Below, piece by piece: positions 28,177 to 41,577 of a DNA stretch of 64,000 bases. The first letter of the stretch is position 1. Every line of letters starts with the position of its first letter. The stretch covers positions 16,076,864-16,140,863 of the forward strand of contig CM055100.1 in NCBI GenBank assembly GCA_029204225.1. The letters run 5' to 3'. The notes beneath the pieces were generated by a model. The model was not told the origin of the DNA. It worked only from the letters and a program-made list of their open reading frames with translations, and did no database searches. Source of the DNA: Diphasiastrum complanatum. Taxonomy: Eukaryota; Streptophyta; Lycopodiopsida; Lycopodiales; Lycopodiaceae. The position numbers were made by a program, and so were the translations under genes.

Positions 28177-28895
28177 ATCACATAGTCCCTCTTGACAAGT
28201 CAGAAACAAACCCTTTGAACCCTTCAATTTATAGCATAACAGGTTAAAATATACCTGTATAAAGTCTTACAATACAGAGTACCAAAAAGTGAAGCAAATT
28301 TTAGGACACCCAGTTGTTACCTGCCACCATCCCACAAAACAAAAATGCACAAGTTAGTTGCGTGTGGAAGACAGGTGTCATAGCTGAGCATCGGTTGTTA
28401 TCCATGTCTGAAACAAGATTCACTACCTTATCAGCTTGATTGCAATTACAAATAATACGTCCAATCTTCCCTATCATGCATTTCATAATTAGCAATTCAT
28501 TCTGCCCTTTAACAAAACCGTATCAGGGCAAATGCCATACTGATCAGTATAAGAGCAAAGAGAATGTATTAAGTTCACATAAAAATCAATATTCACGTAA
28601 GAAGCTATCTTGCAATACACAATTGAAAAGAGATATGACTTTGACCAAGTGCTAGGTACTAGGGCATATTCGTGCCATACTAGCCCCAAGGACATCCCAT
28701 GTATAAAGTATGGGATTCCAAGCACCTTATGGCTTAGGCAAATCCATGCCATTCAAGCGCGTCAAAGTCAATCTCTGCATACATCCATAACTTACTCACA
28801 AAGGCTGCTCTTATGCTTTTCTTTCTAAATTTTTTTTAGCCCTGAAACGAAAATATCCATCTTTATAAGATTCAAAAGCAGGGACTACAAGCACT

Positions 28896-29697
28896 TTTAA
28901 GAATTATAACTCCAAAAAACTTTCACTTTACGTACCTCATGAACTGTATTGTAGTGTTGGATGAGACTACCTTCCATTGTAGCTTTATAAAACTTCATAC
29001 ATGAATGCAAGGTGAAGTAATTTCTTGCGAGCTACCCATTTCCCACTACTTCAAGCAAACCCCTGCTTATGTACACCAAAAGTAATGGATTAATGGTAGT
29101 GCAACCTCTTTAAAAAGTATCGTAATATTGTAATAGAGTTAACATCAATCACACACAATTCATTGCTACCAGCTAGTGCTCGTGTATCAAGGTATCATAG
29201 AGTCATTCATTCAATAGTTCATAGTTTGAATATTAACATATTCCGAAAACAATAGAGCATATAAGTTATTGTTGCATTTAGGCAAATACTATCATCAAAG
29301 CATCATAGAATATCCCATAGTTTTGCCCAGATTTCAATGCCTGCCTAATTAGTTTTATGAGCACTTGTATATCGAGTTTTTCATTACTATCACAGGTGGT
29401 ATCACCTATGAGACAAGCATGTATCAGTATGGGCGGCTAGCAACGACTAGTAAAGCATAGAGGCAGTGCAAATTTTTGTCCAAATGGATTCCACTACCAT
29501 CAACCTTGCAAATAGGTATCAATCAAACATGAAACGTTGCTACAACATCTCTGGTGACTGTTCGTTGTCAGAAGCAACATAAAATACGAAGAGATGAGTC
29601 TCATACCTATAGTAATGTTCACAGTTGTCTTTGAGACAATGCCCACACATAAATGCTTCCAAATGCTTTTTTTGGAAGCAAGAATGAAGTATCAATC
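28896..29697 (+). repeat. direct repeat, copy 1 (partner 31933-32808)
   Basis: It starts TTTAAGAATTATAACTCC and ends GTATCAATC, matching 31933-32808 in the same orientation with many substitutions and indels. Contents are non-coding as far as I can see. The part after about 29470 diverges from the partner by a block replacement of about 130-200 bases before similarity resumes at AGAGATGAGTCTCATACC. Confidence 0.8.
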
Positions 29698-30341
29698 TAT
29701 TGGGAGCCCATATCCATGCCTACTGCTCATTCTTGAGCTTTGTTTGCTGTTTTTTGGTGTAAAACTCACCAAACGTTTTGGCAAATCTGTTTTTTGGTTG
29801 TTTGAACTCAATTCTCAACCAAATCAGGCGAGACTAGTTGGGGTTTTGGGCATCAATGAAGCTGTCTGTAACTTCATATCAAGCCCACAAGTTGTCTAGG
29901 AGCTCAACAGAACTTGAAAACTCCTTATTTTGGTAGCAAGGGTTTGCTAAAACTAGCTGTGACTGTTTCCGCTTAATCTAGTGACATTTTGGGCCAAGTT
30001 GTTTTTTGCTATAGACTACTTGTTGTAGGGTGCCCAAGCCTGTAAGAGGCCATTCCTAGTCGTGGTCAGAAATAGGAGAATGATCAGCACATGTATCTTG
30101 GAGATGGGCACCCTCCTGCCTGCGGGCTCCTACACTTTGTTCGGGCAGCCAGTTGAAGTCTGAACATAGTGTATGAAGGTGTCCTCTTCCATACACAACG
30201 GGGTTCTGGTTCATAGGCCAAATCTAGGCCATTAGATCATTGACTAGATGATCTCAGCCACTCATTCCACAAGTAATCCAATCCATCGATTTCCAAGGGC
30301 CCAAATCATGTGGTAAATAGCAATTTCAAGATCTGTCCTAG
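29698..30341. other. no gene recognised
   Basis: A 101-codon frame at 29594-29899 overlaps the repeat end and resembles nothing I know. The stretch separates direct repeat copy 1 from the copia fragment. Confidence 0.35.
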
Positions 30342-31932
30342 GAGAAATTGTTCTGGGAGATGATAGGTCACATTCAGTTGATGGTGTAGGAGACATCAAA
30401 GTAAGCTTGATTAATGATAAAGCGTCAAGCGATGCCCATATCAGAAATGTACTCTATGTTCCAAAACTCGCCAAAGATCTTCTATCAGTGGGTTGCCTAA
30501 TAGATCAGGGTTATAAGATTGAGTTCTACAAAGATAGGTGCTTAGTAAAAGATATCAAGAAGAACTTTTCTGTCATAGCAAAGGGGACAAGAGCCGAAAA
30601 TAAGCTATATGATTTGGAGGCTGCTTTTTCGGATACATCTACACCTAGTACCTCAAGCAAAAGTGATTTGTGGTTTGAGAGGTTTGGACACTTGAACTAT
30701 AGGAGTTTGAAGCAGTTATATGATGCAAAAATGGTTCAAGGATTGCGACACATTGTCACTTCTTCAGGTGTGTGCGAAGCTTGCGTCTATGGTAAGCAAT
30801 CACAGAAACCCTTTGATGCTAGTACCTATCGTGCTGTTGTTGTATTGGATCTCATTCATAGTGATTTATGGGGACCAGCTCAAACCAGATCAAATGGGCA
30901 TTCATACTATTTCATATCATTTATTGATGATTATTCTAGAAAGGTGTGAACATATTTTATCAAGAACAAGTCTAATGCATTCGATACATTTTTCAAGTTC
31001 TAAAATCTTGTTGAGAATGAATGCAATAGGAAATTTAGAGTCCTACGTACTGATAGAGGCGGCGAATTCAATTCAAATGAGTTTGATGAATTTTGTAAGA
31101 AGCATGGCATTAGGCACCAGCTTACTACATCGTATCCTCCACAACAAAATGGGGTTGTAGAAAGGAAGAATAGGACCTTAGTGGAATGTGCACGTAGTAT
31201 GATGAAGGCCAAAAACTTGTCCAATTCATTTTGGGCCGAAGCAGTGAAGACAGCGGGATACCTACAAAATCAGTCACCAACAAAAAGTCTTACAAGTATA
31301 ACTCCCGAGGAGGCTTGCAGTGGCGGCAAACCATCTATTAAGCATTTAAAAGTTTCTGGTTGCCTTGCATACATGAAAGTTCTTGATGAAACTAGGAGAA
31401 AGCTGGATGCTAAGTCTTTGAAATGCATTTTTATTGGGTATGCTAAAGAGTCTAAAGCTTACAAGTTATTTGATCCTATGACTCATAAAGTGCACACTAG
31501 TCGAGACATGATATTTGACGAAAGAAAAAGGTATAAGTCTGATGTGGTTGATGACTCACCACCATGGAGCGAACTAGACACGTATTATGATGATGTGCAA
31601 CCTATAGAGCAACCTATTGCTACAGAAAGTGATGCAGGTGAAGGACATGAAGAACCTACACAATCTACTCCAAGGGGTAATCCACAAGTGAAGTGGCCAA
31701 GGTGGTTCCTCAAGCTTAGAGAGAACCAAGAAGCTCCTGAGAAGGGAGAGCTAGAAATTTAAGGTCAAGACAGATAAATTATGCACTTATGTCCAGTGTC
31801 ATTGTTGAGAAGGAACCAGTTAGTTTTCAAGAGGCTGCTAGTAAACCTGAATGGCACCAAGCAATGAAAAAGAAGTATAACTCTATCATGAAGAATGATA
31901 CTTGGGAATTAGTACCTCCTAAATCAAGAAGG
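30342..31932 (+). pseudogene. copia protease end, integrase and RT start
   Basis: It begins in late protease (VLGDDRSHSVDGVGDIK, NVLYVPKLAKDLLSVGCL). The integrase follows: zinc region HLNYRSLKQLYDAKM...GVCEACVYGKQ (about 30690-30810), core with LDLIHSDLWGPA and FISFIDDYSRK, RVLRTDRGGEFNSNEF, YPPQQNGVVERKNRTLVE, and the C-terminal KCIFIGYAKESKAYKL to TSRDMIF. Stops occur at about 30947 and 31003 in one frame, another at 31760, then a shift into the RT start (FQEAASKPEWHQAMKKKY, NDTWELVPPKS). It ends abruptly where direct repeat copy 2 begins. No LTRs were found; both ends are truncated. Confidence 0.9.
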
Positions 31933-32808
31933 TTTAAGAATTATAACTCCAAAAAAACCTTCACTTTACGTAACTCATGAACCGTATTGTAGTGTTGGGT
32001 GAGACCACCTTCCATTGTAGCTTTATAAAACTTCATACCTGAATGCGAGGTGAAGTAATTTCTTGCGAGATACCCATTTCCCACTGCTTCAAGCAAACCC
32101 TTGCTTACGTACTACCAAATCCACACTGAAAGTAATGGATTAATGGTAGTGCAACCTCTTTAAAAAGTATCATAATATTGTAATAGTGTTAACATCAATT
32201 ACACGCAATTTATTGCTACCAGTTAGTGCTCGTGTATCAAGGTATCATAGAGTCATTTGAATATTAACATATTCAGAAAACAATAGAGCATGGAAGTTAT
32301 TGTTGCATTCAGGTAGATACTATCATCAAAGCATCGTAGAATATCGCGTAGTTATGTCTAGATATCACCGCCTGCATAACTAGTTTTATGAGCACATATC
32401 TATCAAGTTTTTCATTACTATCACATGTGGTATTAGTATGTGCGGCTAGCAATGACTAGTAAAGGGTAGAGACAGTATCATGCATCGTCAATAGCCACAT
32501 TTAGTTCTGATTTTCAGAAAACCAGCAGTATGGACAAAGGTCCATCGCACTACAGATGGCAGCCAAGTACAATTAAAATATTAGAAAAGCGGAGATGTTC
32601 CATCGCTTCTCAGATGAAAGCCATCCACGAAATATGATCATGCTCAATGACTAAGCAAATCCGCTAGAGGCAACACAGATTTTTGGCCAAATGGATTTGA
32701 GGAGATGAGTCTCATACCTGTAGTAATGTTTACAATTGCCTTTGAGACAGTGCCCACATGTAAACGCTTACAAACGCATTTTTTGAAAGCAAAAATGTAG
32801 TATCGATC
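31933..32808 (+). repeat. direct repeat, copy 2 (partner 28896-29697)
   Basis: The repeat starts exactly where copia similarity ends and runs to about 32808. Relative to copy 1 it contains an extra block at about 32480-32690 and lacks short pieces elsewhere. Confidence 0.8.
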
Positions 32809-33601
<793 letters not shown>

Positions 33602-33603
<2 letters not shown>

Positions 33604-34136
33604 AATTTGGATCCATGAAGGATTTAATCTTCAGATTTAACTTTGCACAAAATTTGATGTGTGCATTTGTGCCCAGCGCTTTAGTGAATATATTGGCAAT
33701 CATGTATTGCATTCGACAATATTCCAAGTTGACTTTTTTGTCGAGAATGTTGCCCTTGACATAGTGATATTCATTCTCAATGTGCGTACTCCTAGAATGA
33801 AATCTAGGGTATAAGACAATGGCACTTTGATTATCACATAAGATGATTGTTGGAGCATGTTGCACTAGACGAATGTCCGATAACAATTATTTCAACCACA
33901 TTGCTTCTTTGGTAGCTTGAGAGGCAACAATATACTCTGACTCTATGGATGAGAGAGCAACATAGGTTTGTTTGCGACTATTCCAAGCGATAAGACCATT
34001 GTTGAGGAAGAATGTAAATCCAAATGTGGATTTACGAGTGTCTACATCTCTCGCCCAGCTTGCATCTGCATATCAACTGAGTATGTGGAGCTTGTCGTTG
34101 TCATTGTCGACTCCTCCATAGCAGATGCATTGGTCC
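33602..34136 (-). pseudogene. copia element D, RNase H C-terminal part
   Basis: Reading down from the insertion point: CICYGGVDNDNDKLHIL, a stop, YADASWARDVDTRKSTFGF, ALSSIESEYIVASQATKEAMW, a stop, ILCDNQSAIVLYPRFHSRST, HIENEYHYVKGNILDKKVNL and NIFTKALGTNAHIKF. Order and motifs are copia RNase H, with the DNQSA motif intact. It is continuous in frame with the half at 40011-41577 once element E is removed. Confidence 0.9.
34132..34136. other. target-site duplication (GGTCC), left copy
   Basis: GGTCC abuts the outer end of LTR 34137-34805 and is repeated at 40011-40015 beyond the other LTR. Confidence 0.9.
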
Positions 34137-34805
34137 TGTCAAATTTCAGAGTTTATGGACTGAAATGGATCTACAAATGATCACAAAGAGTGATTGGTAG
34201 CTTGGGATCTTGATCTATATCAAGACTAGCTTCCAAATCTAGCTTCTACTTGACAATCTTTGTGTTTCCAAGCAAGAACAATAAAAAAAGATGATCCACG
34301 GCTTCACACGTGTGAAGTATAGCTACTGTACGGCCTGATAACAAAGAAATAGTTTACTTATCATTTACAAAGCATTCATCCACAAAGAAAGTGCTTAAGA
34401 GAGTCAAAACACAATGATAGCTTCACAAACCAAGATTTCTCATCATTAAGCTCAATAATGGATCCATGATGGATCAAGTACAAATTCACCATAATCTCTC
34501 TCTAAGATACATCCAGCACGTGTAGGACAGCTCATTGTACTTATCCATATCCACTTTGAATAAGATCTATCAAGTTTGCCACATCATCCATTGGTGGTTT
34601 GTGTTGACCTTCTAGATTCCTACAATCTAGGACCTAACTCCTATAATTTAGGAGATGTCATATGAGACTCAAATGAAAGCTAATCAAAATAGATCTGAAT
34701 ATTAAAAGTGTCATTTCACACGTGTGGACAGGTCCTCACACGTGTGGATCCACATAGATGTCTAATATTCATCAAAAACCATGTGAAAATTGCTAAATTC
34801 TAACA
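34137..34805 (-). repeat. 3' LTR of element E
   Basis: On the plus strand it reads TGTCAAATTTC to ATTCTAACA (TG...CA). It contains the palindrome TCACACGTGTGA at about 34304 and two further ACACGTGT words near 34717 and 34737. Confidence 0.93.
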
Positions 34806-34812
34806 CTCCTCC

Positions 34813-37800
34813 TCAATTTTTACATGATACCTTTGGCAAGGCTTTAGTGAGTAGATCAGCAAGGCAATCTAAAGAAGACACATGATGTAGCTTGATCTCC
34901 TTTGCTTGAACCTTTTCCCTCACAAAATGGTGAGCAATCTCTATGTGCTTACTCCTTGCATGGAATGTGGGATTGGTTGCTAATGCTTGGCTTGATTGGT
35001 TGTCACAAAATATTGTTGGCTGCTTCTCGGCCTCCATGACTTGTAATTCCACCAAAAGCCTCTTCAACCATAGAATCTCCTTTGTTTTGGATGTTAGTGC
35101 CTTGTATTCCGATTCGGTTGAAGATAGAGAGATAGTATCTTGCTTTTTGGAAAGCCAAGACACTATGCCATTGCAAAGAAAGGTAACAAAAGCACTTGTG
35201 GACCTCCTATCCACCTTATCACCTGCAAAATCAGCATCCGAATATGCCCTTAAGGCTAGATTAGATCCATCATATAAAATGCCAAAGTTCTTGGTGTCCG
35301 AGATGTACCTCAACACCCTTTTTGCATTTTTCCAATGACAAACCAATGGATTTTGCATAGATTGGCTTAGTTTGCCTACACTATAACTTAGATCAGGTCT
35401 AGTTATAGTAAGATAGATCAAAGAGCCTACAAGTCTCCTATATAGTGTGATGTCCTCAAAGGATGCTTTATCATCACTATTGGAAACTTTTACATTTTGC
35501 TCCATAGGAGTTTCTACTCCTTTACAATCTTTCATTTCAAAATTTTCTAAGATAGAAGAAGCATATTTGGATTGACAAATAAAACTCAAATCCTTGCCTC
35601 TTGAAACTTCTATTCCTAATATGAAATGAAGATTACCAAGATCTACCATCTTAAACTCCTTAAACAATGCTACTTTCACTTCTTATATACCATCAAGATC
35701 ATTTCCACTAAGGATAATGTCATCAACATACAAAATGAGAATGATGATTTTATCATCATTAAATCTTAAGTAAAAAGAAGGATCATAAGCACTTACAACA
35801 AACTTAATAGAGTTTAAGAAGGTATTTAACCTAGAGTACCAAGCTCTAGGTGCTTGCTTAAGCCCATAAAGGCTTCTTAGCAACAAACACACTTTTTCCT
35901 CTTGATCTTCTTTGATGAAGCCCTCGGGTTGCCTCATGAAAATCTCCTCTTCCAAATATCCATTGAGAAAAGCATTAGTCACATCAAGTTGAAATAGAGG
36001 CCAATTGAAAGTAGTTGCAAGAGAAATAATCAACCTTATGGAAACTAGCTTAGCAACAGGAGCAAAAGTTTCATCGAAATCTACTCCCTTGGTTTGCAAG
36101 AACCCCTTTGCCACTAGCCTTGCCTTGTGTTTGTTGATGCTCCCATCTTGATTGTACTTCAATCTATAGATCCATTTGCACTCAAGTGGCTTTCTTCCTT
36201 GAGGAAGATCCACAAGCTTCCATGTATGATTCTCCATAAGAGCATCATACTCCTTTTGCATGGCATCCCTCCATTCTTGTGACTCCATAGCTTCTTCAAA
36301 GCAACTTGGCTCATCAAACATAGAAGTTAGAAAAGTGTAAGAGGTAAGTGAATGTAGATCTTCCCTTTGTTCACCTTTGTCAACATAGGTGAGCCTTGAG
36401 GGCTCGGCCTTCCTTCTTGTAGATCTCCTTGGAGTCCTCGGATCTTGAGATGGATCTTCAAGATCTTGATCACATGTAGGCTCCTCCTCAAACCTTACGA
36501 GATCCTTGACATAAGGTGGATTAGAAGCTTTCTCATTCAACTTGAAGTAGTTACCTTCATCAAAAGTTACATCTCTACTCACTAAAATCTTCTTAGTGAT
36601 AGGATTATAGACTCTATATCCTTTGCTATTTCTAGCATAACCAACAAAGATCCCTTTAATAGAAGTAGGATCATCCTTTTTTCTTGTATCTAATGCTTGA
36701 AAAACATAGCAAGTAGATCCGAAAATTCTTAGATCTTAAAGATTCGGCTTCTTACAAAATAGAGCCTCATAAGATGTTATGCCTCCAATGGGCTTACATG
36801 GCAATCTATTACACAAACAAGTTGCACAAATAATAGCCTCTCCCCAAAAGGACTTAGGTAGAGATGCATCTAACCTTAAAGCCTTAGCACACTCACATAG
36901 TGTTCTATTTATCCTCTCGGCTATTCCATTTTGTTGAGGACTATAAGTACATGTAAGTTCTCTCTTAATGCCATTGGATTTACAAAACTCTATCATCTTG
37001 GTGGAAATATACTCTCCACCATTATTACTCCTCAATACTTTAATTCTAGCATCAAGTCGATTTTCAACTAGAGTTTTGAACTTAACAAAAGCTTCAAACA
37101 CTTTACTTTTGGAATCCAAAAGCTCAATCCAAGTGTATCTAGAGTAATCATCAATAAAAGATACATACATAGATGCACCTCCATTAGATTCTTGAGAAAA
37201 AGAGTGCACATCACTATGAATAAGATCTAATGCTTTTGTAGATCTAGTGGAAGAGATATCAAAAGGTAGCTTGTGTGCCTTTGAGAGGCTACAAGCTTCA
37301 CAACTCTTTCCACACTTTGAGAGTGTCTTTGGAAGGCCGAGAGCAAGATCCTTCGTGCATAGCATCTCCATAGATTTGAAGTTGGTGTGGCCCAACCTTT
37401 TATGCCAAAGCTCCACTTGATTGAGCTCCTCCTTCATCATGTTCACACTTCCAAGAAAAACATTAGCATCAAGCTTAAAAAGCCTTCCTTGATTGAATCC
37501 CTTTACAATGCAAGTATTATTCATCATTATGGAGCAAACTCCTTGCTTAAAATGGACATCTAAGCCATCATCTATCAATTGTCCTACACTTAACAAATTC
37601 TAAGTGAGTTTAGGAACATAGAGTACATTATCAAGATCTACTCTTTTAGAGGATCCAAGACTTAAGGGAATAGTTCCCACTCCATCTATTCTACATTCTT
37701 GATCACTTGCTGTTAGAATAGACTTTTTACAACCTACAAAAGGTACAAGAGTTGAAAAAAAATCCTTTTGGAATGTCATGTGGGAACTAGCCCCACTATC

Positions 37801-38757
37801 AATCCACCATGTGTCATTGGAGTAGCTCTTTGATGTTGATGTAGAAGCCATCAAGGATGAATCCACTTCATCCTCATATTCCTCAAGAGTGAGGTTGCCT
37901 TGTTTGCTCTCTCCTTGTGCATTCTTCTTCTTGAAACACTCGGATGCAAAGTGCCCCTTCTTTCCACAAAAGAAGCACTTGAGTTTGGCTTTGTTCTTCT
38001 TTCCACCTTTGGAGCTTGATGATTGATCATCATTCTTGGTCTCCTTGTGTTGGATCTTCTTCTTTGACTTTGCCTTTCCCTTGCTTGAGAAGTTGGCCTT
38101 CTCATCACCATCATGCAATTTTAAGGATCCAATCCTTTGCTTGACATGAAGGATCCTACTCTCCTCGGCTACAAGCACACTATGAAGCTTGTCTATGGAA
38201 GGTAGTGCATCTTGAATAGCAAAGCTTTGTACAAGATTGGAGAACTCATCTCCAAGTCCATTCAAGATGATTTAAACAAGTTCATCATCATGAATACCCT
38301 CACTAATGATGGAAAGTTCTTTGTTGAGAGATTTAATTCTCAAGACATACTCTTGAGCACTCTCATCACTCCCTCTAATGCTTTGAAGAACTTTATTTCT
38401 AATCATAAGCACTCTGGAGGTATTTTTGGATTCATAAATCCCTTTGAGATAGTTCCATGCCTCCTGGGCCGAGGTACAAGATGCTACTTCCTTTAGAAGC
38501 TCATTACTAACATTCATTTTCAAGCAATGCAATGCTAGTCTAGCTCTCTTTTTGTACCTCACTTGATCTTGACCTCCTTGAGGTTCTTCTTCCTCTCCTA
38601 TGACAAGATCAAACATATCTTGGAGCACTAGTAGTGACTCCATTCTTACTTTCCAAGTTGAATAGCTATTAGAATTTAGCCTTTCAATAGCCTCAAGAAG
38701 GTAGGCTCCAATTGAACCCATTCTTATAGTAACAAGTACAACAGATGTACTATTCAA
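34813..38757 (-). pseudogene. element E gag-pol, one frame with four stops
   Basis: One frame of 1,315 codons covers the whole polyprotein with no frameshift. It has four internal stops: TAA at 38272-38274 (gag), TAG at 37600-37602 (end of protease), TAA at 36736-36738 (integrase) and TAA at 35683-35685 (RT). Domains in order: gag (SYSTWKVRMESLLVLQD); knuckle CFFCGKKGHFASEC; protease IDSGASSHMTF; integrase zinc region ending CEACSLSKAHK, core ALDLIHSDVHS, FIDDYSRYTWIE, RSNNGGEYIS, SPQQNGIAERINRTLCE; RT VDFDETFAPVAKLVS, FQLDVTNAFLNGYL, LYGLKQAPRAWY, ILYVDDIILS; RNase H YSDADFAGDKVDRRSTSAFV, STESEYKALT, FCDNQSSQAL, HIEIAHHFVREKV, DLLTKALPK. All catalytic motifs look intact, so only the stops prevent translation. 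Translation probably began at 38757 or at the ATG at 38721. Confidence 0.93.
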
Positions 38758-39329
38758 AGGCTCTTCCTTCTTTCTTTCTCAGAATTTAGCTAAATGCTAC
38801 TTTCTTGAATCTCACTAGACTCAAGAAGCAAGATCTATAATGATCTTGAACTCAAAAAGAATTGGGAAAGTGTATTCTACACAATCTATTCACTTAGAAT
38901 CTTGGATTTGATTTTTGGAAGTGCCAATGCCTTCCTATGATGTTTAGAATTGGTTTTAGTTTCACTCTTGAACTAAAAACATAAGCCTCAAACTCTCTCA
39001 CAAGGATTTGTAGGTTTAATAAGATTCTAACACCATTCACTCATCAAATCTATAATGGAAACAATGGTTTTTCATAAGCACATCACTAGTTTCACTCTAC
39101 ACAACTTGTTTGAAGCTCAAATATTGAAAAAACACAAAGTTTTGGTGAAAGTACAACTCCAGCAGCCTCTCACACGTGTGAGAAGTACTTCTGAACTTTA
39201 CACACTAATCTGAACCTCAACATCACAAGTAAACTATTAGAAAAGGTCGCCCTCCTTCAAAGTGACTCTAGCACCAAATGCTTTCACCAAAATGAAGATT
39301 CTTGGATCATCAATCAAGCTCTTGTCTTG

Positions 39330-39341
39330 GCTCTGATACCA
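39330..39341 (-). other. primer binding site of element E
   Basis: The minus strand reads TGGTATCAGAGC directly inside the 5' LTR. Confidence 0.9.
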
Positions 39342-40010
39342 GGTCAAATTTCAGAGTTTATGGACTGAAATTGATCTACAAATGATCACAAAGAGTGATT
39401 GGTAGCTTGGGATCTTGATCTATATCAAGACTAGCTTCCAAATCTAGCTTCTACTTGACAATCTTTGTGTTTCCAAGCAAGAACAATAAAAAAAGATGAT
39501 CCACGGCTTCACACGTGTAAAGTACAACTACTGTACGGCCTGATAACAGAGAAATAGTTTACTTATCATTTACAAAGCATTCATCCACAAAGAAAGTGCT
39601 TAAGAGAGTCAAAACACAATGATAGCTTCACAAACCAAGATTTCTCATCATTAAGCTCAATAATGGATCCATGATGGATCAAGTACAAATTCACCATAAT
39701 CTCTCTCTAAGCTACATCCAGCACGTGTAAGACAGCTCATTGTACTTATCCATATCCACTTTGGATAAGATCTATCAAGTTTGCCACATCATCCATTGGT
39801 GGTTTGTGTTGACCTTCTAGATTCCTACAATCTAGGACCTAACTCCTATAATTTAGGAGATGTCATATTAGACTCAAATGAAAGCTAATCAAAATAGATA
39901 TGAATATTAAAAGTGTCATTTCACACATGTGGACAGGTCCTCACACGTGTGGATCCACATAGATGTCTAATATTCATAAAAAATCATGTGAAAATTGCTA
40001 AATTCTAACA
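39342..40010 (-). repeat. 5' LTR of element E
   Basis: Same length as 34137-34805. Its inner terminal base is changed (plus strand G instead of T), and the palindromes are partly mutated (CACACGTGTAAA, CACACATGTGG). Confidence 0.93.
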
Positions 40011-40015
40011 GGTCC
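40011..40015. other. target-site duplication (GGTCC), right copy
   Basis: Matches 34132-34136. Removing element E plus one copy restores the RNase H frame of element D. Confidence 0.9.
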
Positions 40016-41577
40016 TTTGTGGCTCGAATATATCTCATGACTCTTATTAGAGCCTTCCAATGGATAATGCCTTGATTAGCCATGTATTGGCTTAGAGAGC
40101 TTACTGCAAAAGTGATATTAGGTCTGGTAGAGACCATTGCATACATGAGAGTACCTAGAATAAATTGGTATGAGTAATCTCTCATTTGCTCCTTCTCTTC
40201 CTTTGTTTGAGGACATTGGTCCTTTGACAATTTTAGGTCTGGATCCATTGGTCGTGAGTCAATTTGCAGTTCATCATATTGTATCTAGTGAGTGCATTAA
40301 CAATGTACCTCTGTTGGGTGATATAAATTAGCCTTTCCTCTATGTCTCTATAGATTTGAATCCCGATATAATAGTGAGCTTCACCCATATCAGTCATGTC
40401 AAATTCTAGGGATAGCATCTTCTTGGCATCCTTTATTAGAACAACACTATCATTGAAAAGTAATGTGTTATCGACATACAAAGTGATGATGATAAAAGAA
40501 TGTTGCACTCGCTTGTAGTATACATTCAAATCACCACAGCTTGGGTTATAACCCTATCCAATAAGGAAGATAGTTATTGGAACCAAGCCCTTGCGGATTG
40601 TTTTAAGCCATAAGGTTTCCTCTGGAGTTCACATACATGATTTTTCTTACCGTTGAGCACGCAGCCTTTGGGTTGTATCATGTAGATGTTCTTCAATAAC
40701 TCCATTCAGATAGGCTATCTATACATCCAACTGATGTACCTCTAGATTAGCTGCAATAGCATATGATAGAAGTGTCCTAATCAAGGAGTGCATGACTACC
40801 TTGAATACCAATTTTCAATCGATTACATTTCAGATGATAGGCCATGTCTGGTTCTTGATTCGAGAGGCACACTCTCTATCCATTACTTCTCTCCAGAGAT
40901 CATAGCTTTACTGGTTGAGTGCTTCTTGGATTGTTGTCAGTTCTTGAATGAGATAGCAAGCAGACTCGTCAATATACCTTGTAGGTTGTGTGCGCACTCT
41001 TGTTGATCTTCTTGGATGTGGCATAGGCTGGTAATCTTATCTTTGGTTTTTTTGCCCCTAAACATCTTCTTCGGACTCGTTGTCAATTAGTTGATTACCT
41101 GGCAGCGCATTCGAGCCTGTGACTCAAATTGTCTTGTCAAAGGCATGGGTAGTTGATAGTTCGCTTGGAACTTTGCCCTTGCTCTTTAGGTTGATAATTT
41201 AATCCACAATAAAGATGACTTCTCTACTGAAGAATATCTTTGTAGCATCAAGATTGTATAGCCTATAAGCTTTTTCTAAAAGAAGCATAACAGATAAAGA
41301 TGGATTTAATGTTGTTGGGATCCAGCTTCTTTTTTATATCTTTCGGGATCTACGCATAGCTGATAGCTCCAAACAGGTTCTTTATAGAAGGTATGGAGCC
41401 TTTCCAAACTTCATAAGGCATTTTGCTTGAGAGGACTTTGGTTGGGCATCTATTTTGAATGTAAGCTATAGTAGACACAACTTTAGCCTAGAATTGCTTC
41501 GGTAGTGACGTGTGAGCAAGCATCCACTTAGCTGATTCAGCTAAGGTTTGATTCTTCCTCTCATCAAGGCCATTTGA
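40011..41577 (-). pseudogene. copia element D, integrase C-terminus, RT and RNase H start
   Basis: On the minus strand the integrase tail reads ERKNQTLAESAKWMLAHTSL, YIQNRCPTKVLSSKMPYEVW and DPNNIKSIFICYASF. A heavily damaged RT follows with VHQLDV, then IIITLYVDNTLLF (second Asp of YVDD is Asn, about 40470), FDMTDMGEAHYYIGIQI, KEEKEQMRDYSYQFILGTLM, TRPNITFAVSSLSQYM, and RVMRYIRATKD at the insertion site. Stops and shifts are frequent. The 5' half of the element was not found past 41577. Confidence 0.85.

Larger units (their letters stand above)
34137..40010 (-). mobile_element. complete copia retrotransposon E, nested in element D
   Basis: Two 669-bp LTRs (34137-34805, 39342-40010) differ at roughly a dozen positions by eye. 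A GGTCC target duplication flanks the element. A minus-strand primer binding site adjoins the 5' LTR, a purine tract adjoins the 3' LTR, and a single gag-pol frame fills the body. Total 5.87 kb. The high LTR similarity makes it the youngest-looking element of the window. It splits element D's RNase H coding region. Confidence 0.95.
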
